Source of the DNA: Caryophanales bacterium UBA5732
GTDB lineage: Bacteria > Bacillota_I > Bacilli_A > Izemoplasmatales > Hujiaoplasmataceae
Direction: 5' to 3'
NCBI GenBank assembly: GCA_002419445.1
Contig: DIGC01000036.1
Coordinates: 1 to 6,086, forward strand
DNA length: 6,086 bases
How positions within the stretch are numbered: position 1 is the stretch's first letter; the number at the start of each line of letters is the position of its first letter. Below the pieces are notes generated by a model, which saw nothing but the letters and a program-made list of their open reading frames with translations, did not search any database and had not been told where the DNA came from. Of the stretch, positions 3,492 through 6,086 are shown one piece after another. The translations under genes were made by a program, and so were the position numbers.

Positions 3492-6086
3492 ATGGAAGAA
3501 AACAAACCAAAAATAGATAATATTAACTATGACAAAGTCTCAGAAATAAACTTAACAAGTGAGATGAAAAACTCCTTCTTATCATACGCAATGAGTGTAA
3601 TTGTGGCGAGAGCAATTCCAGATGTAAGAGATGGATTAAAACCAGTTCATCGAAGAATTCTTTACGGTATGGATGAATTAGGAGTATACGCAGATAAAGC
3701 CTACAAGAAATCAGCGAGAATTGTAGGGGATGTAATGGGTAAGTATCACCCTCATGGTGATAGTTCGATTTATGACGCTTTAGTTAGACTCGCACAAGAT
3801 TTTAGTACTCGTTATCCACTGGTAAACGGTCATGGTAACTTCGGTTCCATTGACGGCGATCCACCGGCAGCGATGCGTTATACAGAAGCAAGAATGGAAA
3901 AAATCACTCAGGAAATGCTTCGAGACTTAAGAAAAGGAACTGTCGATTTTGTTGACAACTATGATGGTTCCGAACAAGAGCCAAAAGTATTACCTTCAAG
4001 AATACCTAATCTTATCGTTAACGGTTCAAGCGGTATTGCTGTTGCAATGGCAACAAACATTCCTCCACATAATTTGAATGAAGTTCTAGATGGTTACATT
4101 GCTTATATCCATAACAAAAACATCGAACTAGATGATATTATGGAATATATTAAAGGTCCAGACTTCCCTACGGGCGGTGTTATATTAGGACAATCGGGAA
4201 TTTCTTCCGCTTACGCCACCGGTAGAGGAACAATAAGAATTAAAGCCAGAACCGATATTATTGAGATGGCAAATGGTAAAAAACAAATCATTGTTAAAGA
4301 AATACCATACCAAGTTAATAAGACCACTCTTATCGATAGAATAGCTGAACTTGCCAAAGAAGGTAAAGTTGAGGGTATTACCGACTTAAGAGATGAATCT
4401 AGCAGAAAAGGTATGAGAATTGTCATTGAATTAAGACGTGACGCTAACGCCGAAGTTGTCCTGAATAATCTACTTAAAAATTCTCAACTACAAACTTCCT
4501 TCGGGGCTAACATGCTAGCGTTAGTTAATGATAGACCTATTGTTTTGGGCATTATCGACATGATTAAGTACTATTACGAACATCAAATTGAAGTCTTGGT
4601 TCGAAAAACTAAGTTCGATTTAGAAAAGGCTCAACAAAGACTTCATCTCCTTGAAGGATTTATTATCGCTTTAGACAATATCGATAATGTAATTAAAATA
4701 ATCAAGGAATCTTATGATGATACTGAAGTCCAACTTATGTCAGCTTTCAACCTTTCAGAAATTCAAACTAAAGCAATCTTGCAAATGCAATTACGAAGAC
4801 TTTCCGGTTTAGAGAGAGAAAAAATCGATCTTGAAGTACAGACTTTAAGCAACATGATTTATGATTTACAAGAAACATTAATTGATAAAGCTAAGCAAGA
4901 TCAATTATTAATTGATGACGCTAAAGAAATGAAAGATAAATATGGCGACGCCCGTAGAACCGAAATCAATCCATTCGGAGATAGCGATATTGAAGACGAA
5001 GATTTAATTCCAATCGAGGATGTTATTATCGCTATTACGACTAACGGTTATGTTAAGAGAATGAACCTTGATGTTTATAGATCACAAAACCGTGGTGGTA
5101 GAGGAAAAACCGGAATTAATCTAAATCAAGATGATGTTATTGATTCTATCATCTTCACCAAAACCCATGATTACTTATTGTTTTTTACAAACTTGGGTAG
5201 AGTTTACAAAATTAAGGGATATAAAATCCCTAATTTTGGAAGAAACTCAAAAGGTTTGCCGATAGTTAACTTATTAAATCTTAATGAAGGCGAAGAATTA
5301 GCTGCCGTTATGTCAATCAAAGATTTTGACTCAGGCTACTTATTCTTTACAACAACAAATGGGATTGTTAAAAGAACCGCAGTATCTAATTTTGTGAATA
5401 TTAGAGTTAACGGTATTCGCGCCATAACATTAAGAGAAAATGATTACTTGCATTCTGTGAGATTGACTGATGGAACAAGAGACATTATTATCGGAGCTTC
5501 AAATGGGAAGGCTATTCGCTTCCAAGAAACTGAAGTTAGAGACATGGGAAGAACTGCAGCGGGAGTTAGGGGAATAAATCTCCAAGAAAAAGAAGTTGTA
5601 GTGGGAGTTTCTACAGTTACTGAAGAAAGAAGTCAAATCTTAGCAATCACTAAAAAAGGTTACGGTAAGAGAACTGAAGTTGATGAATATCGCTTGCAGA
5701 AACGCGGTGGTAAAGGCGTTAAAACCATTAATGTTACCGCTAAAAACGGTGAACTTGCTAAACTTATCTCAGTTGTAGGTGATGAAGATTTATTGGCTGT
5801 ATCTGATAAAGGTATAATCATTAGAACTCCAATTGATAAAATCTCAATTACTAAACGTGCAACTCAAGGCGTTAGAATTATTAATTTAGTTGAAGACCAT
5901 GTAGTCTCAACAATCGCTATTGTCGCAAAAGATGATGGTGAAGAATATGAAGATTCAGATTCAACTCTGAAAACTTCACAAGTTCAACCTGAGGAAAAAC
6001 CTTTAAAAATCACTAAAACAGATACTCTGTTCGAAGATGATGATGAAGAGACGATCAACGAAGATAATTCGGTTGATGAAGATGAT
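3492..6086 (+). CDS. gyrA: DNA gyrase subunit A (3' end outside window)
   Basis: The frame is open for 865 codons to the right edge with no stop. GyrA forms the DNA breakage-reunion core and wraps DNA for negative supercoiling. The winged-helix region holds the catalytic R129 and Y130 (E. coli Tyr122). The quinolone region has HPHGDS at 86-91, with S91 and D95 matching wild-type E. coli Ser83 and Asp87, so no resistance change is seen there. The coiled-coil and lower gate regions follow (ILQMQLRRL at 429-437, YGDARRTEI from 484). The C-terminal domain (about 506-812) shows six blade motifs near 532, 583, 638, 686, 736 and 788, as expected for a six-bladed beta-pinwheel. Blade 1 carries the GyrA box QNRGGRG (532-538), which identifies GyrA rather than ParC. 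Blade 5 has a second box-like motif, QKRGGKG (736-742). An acidic tail starts at 814 and is still open at the edge. A strong ribosome-binding site (GAGGGAGGA, 3479-3487) lies in the 13-base gap after gyrB, so the two are co-transcribed. Confidence 0.98.
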   Translation, partial: MEENKPKIDNINYDKVSEINLTSEMKNSFLSYAMSVIVARAIPDVRDGLKPVHRRILYGMDELGVYADKAYKKSARIVGDVMGKYHPHGDSSIYDALVRLAQDFSTRYPLVNGHGNFGSIDGDPPAAMRYTEARMEKITQEMLRDLRKGTVDFVDNYDGSEQEPKVLPSRIPNLIVNGSSGIAVAMATNIPPHNLNEVLDGYIAYIHNKNIELDDIMEYIKGPDFPTGGVILGQSGISSAYATGRGTIRIKARTDIIEMANGKKQIIVKEIPYQVNKTTLIDRIAELAKEGKVEGITDLRDESSRKGMRIVIELRRDANAEVVLNNLLKNSQLQTSFGANMLALVNDRPIVLGIIDMIKYYYEHQIEVLVRKTKFDLEKAQQRLHLLEGFIIALDNIDNVIKIIKESYDDTEVQLMSAFNLSEIQTKAILQMQLRRLSGLEREKIDLEVQTLSNMIYDLQETLIDKAKQDQLLIDDAKEMKDKYGDARRTEINPFGDSDIEDEDLIPIEDVIIAITTNGYVKRMNLDVYRSQNRGGRGKTGINLNQDDVIDSIIFTKTHDYLLFFTNLGRVYKIKGYKIPNFGRNSKGLPIVNLLNLNEGEELAAVMSIKDFDSGYLFFTTTNGIVKRTAVSNFVNIRVNGIRAITLRENDYLHSVRLTDGTRDIIIGASNGKAIRFQETEVRDMGRTAAGVRGINLQEKEVVVGVSTVTEERSQILAITKKGYGKRTEVDEYRLQKRGGKGVKTINVTAKNGELAKLISVVGDEDLLAVSDKGIIIRTPIDKISITKRATQGVRIINLVEDHVVSTIAIVAKDDGEEYEDSDSTLKTSQVQPEEKPLKITKTDTLFEDDDEETINEDNSVDEDD

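Noticed and set aside
2742..3510. Minus-strand open frames opposite gyrB (2742-2987 and 3217-3510)
   Set aside because: Both lie antisense to conserved TOPRIM and C-terminal coding sequence of gyrB and encode low-complexity peptides with no family features.
3812..3820. TTATCCACT, one base from the DnaA box TTATCCACA
   Set aside because: It is a single site inside conserved gyrA coding sequence with no cluster of similar boxes nearby, so it is not evidence of an origin.
4211..4426. Minus-strand open frame opposite gyrA
   Set aside because: The hydrophobic peptide is a by-product of reading gyrA backwards. No promoter, ribosome-binding site or conserved motif supports it.
1562..6086. Topoisomerase IV (parE-parC) instead of gyrase
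   Set aside because: The recF neighbour, the GyrA box in blade 1 and six clear pinwheel blades with an acidic tail are gyrase features. ParC normally lacks the box and has fewer or broken blades.
1..6086. A novel defence, mobile or CRISPR-type system
   Set aside because: Nearly all the sequence is core housekeeping genes in standard order. No direct-repeat arrays, transposase, integrase or unknown multi-gene cassette is present.

Overview
This window is a low-GC, AT-rich bacterial chromosome segment carrying a co-directional replication and topology cluster on the + strand: the 3' end of an unidentified gene, a terminator, a promoter, then yaaA - recF - gyrB - gyrA. The gyrA gene runs off the right edge. 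This order is the classic Firmicutes/Mollicutes origin-proximal arrangement (usually dnaA-dnaN-yaaA-recF-gyrB-gyrA). All four visible stop codons are TAA. Every visible Trp is TGG and no gene has an in-frame TGA, which argues for the standard bacterial code rather than the Mycoplasma/Spiroplasma code. Together with the presence of recF, this suggests a low-GC Bacillota or a Mollicutes relative outside the TGA=Trp group (inference; no rRNA is present to confirm it).

Layout. Positions 3-167 hold the C-terminal end of an unidentified protein, closed by an intrinsic hairpin terminator that overlaps its stop codon (155-182). The only non-coding stretch of note (168-267) contains a near-ideal sigma-A type promoter (TTGAAA, 17-bp spacer, TATAAT). 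A perfect 14-bp tandem duplication copies its -10 box, and a small palindrome covers its -35. The downstream genes form a tight operon: yaaA and recF overlap by one base, recF and gyrB overlap by one base, and gyrB and gyrA are 13 bases apart. A possible secondary promoter for gyrB lies in the 3' end of recF.

Function. YaaA is a small S4-type RNA-binding protein. RecF is the SMC-like ATPase of the RecFOR recombination and fork-repair pathway. GyrB and GyrA make up DNA gyrase (A2B2), which uses ATP to introduce negative supercoils. All catalytic residues of RecF, GyrB and GyrA are present, so the cluster looks fully functional.

Nothing here amounts to a new biological system. The points worth a second look are modest: the duplicated -10 element, the non-clamp gene upstream of yaaA, a Lys at the coumarin-contact Arg position of GyrB, two GyrA-box motifs with the better match in blade 5, and a long acidic GyrA tail that is still open at the window edge.
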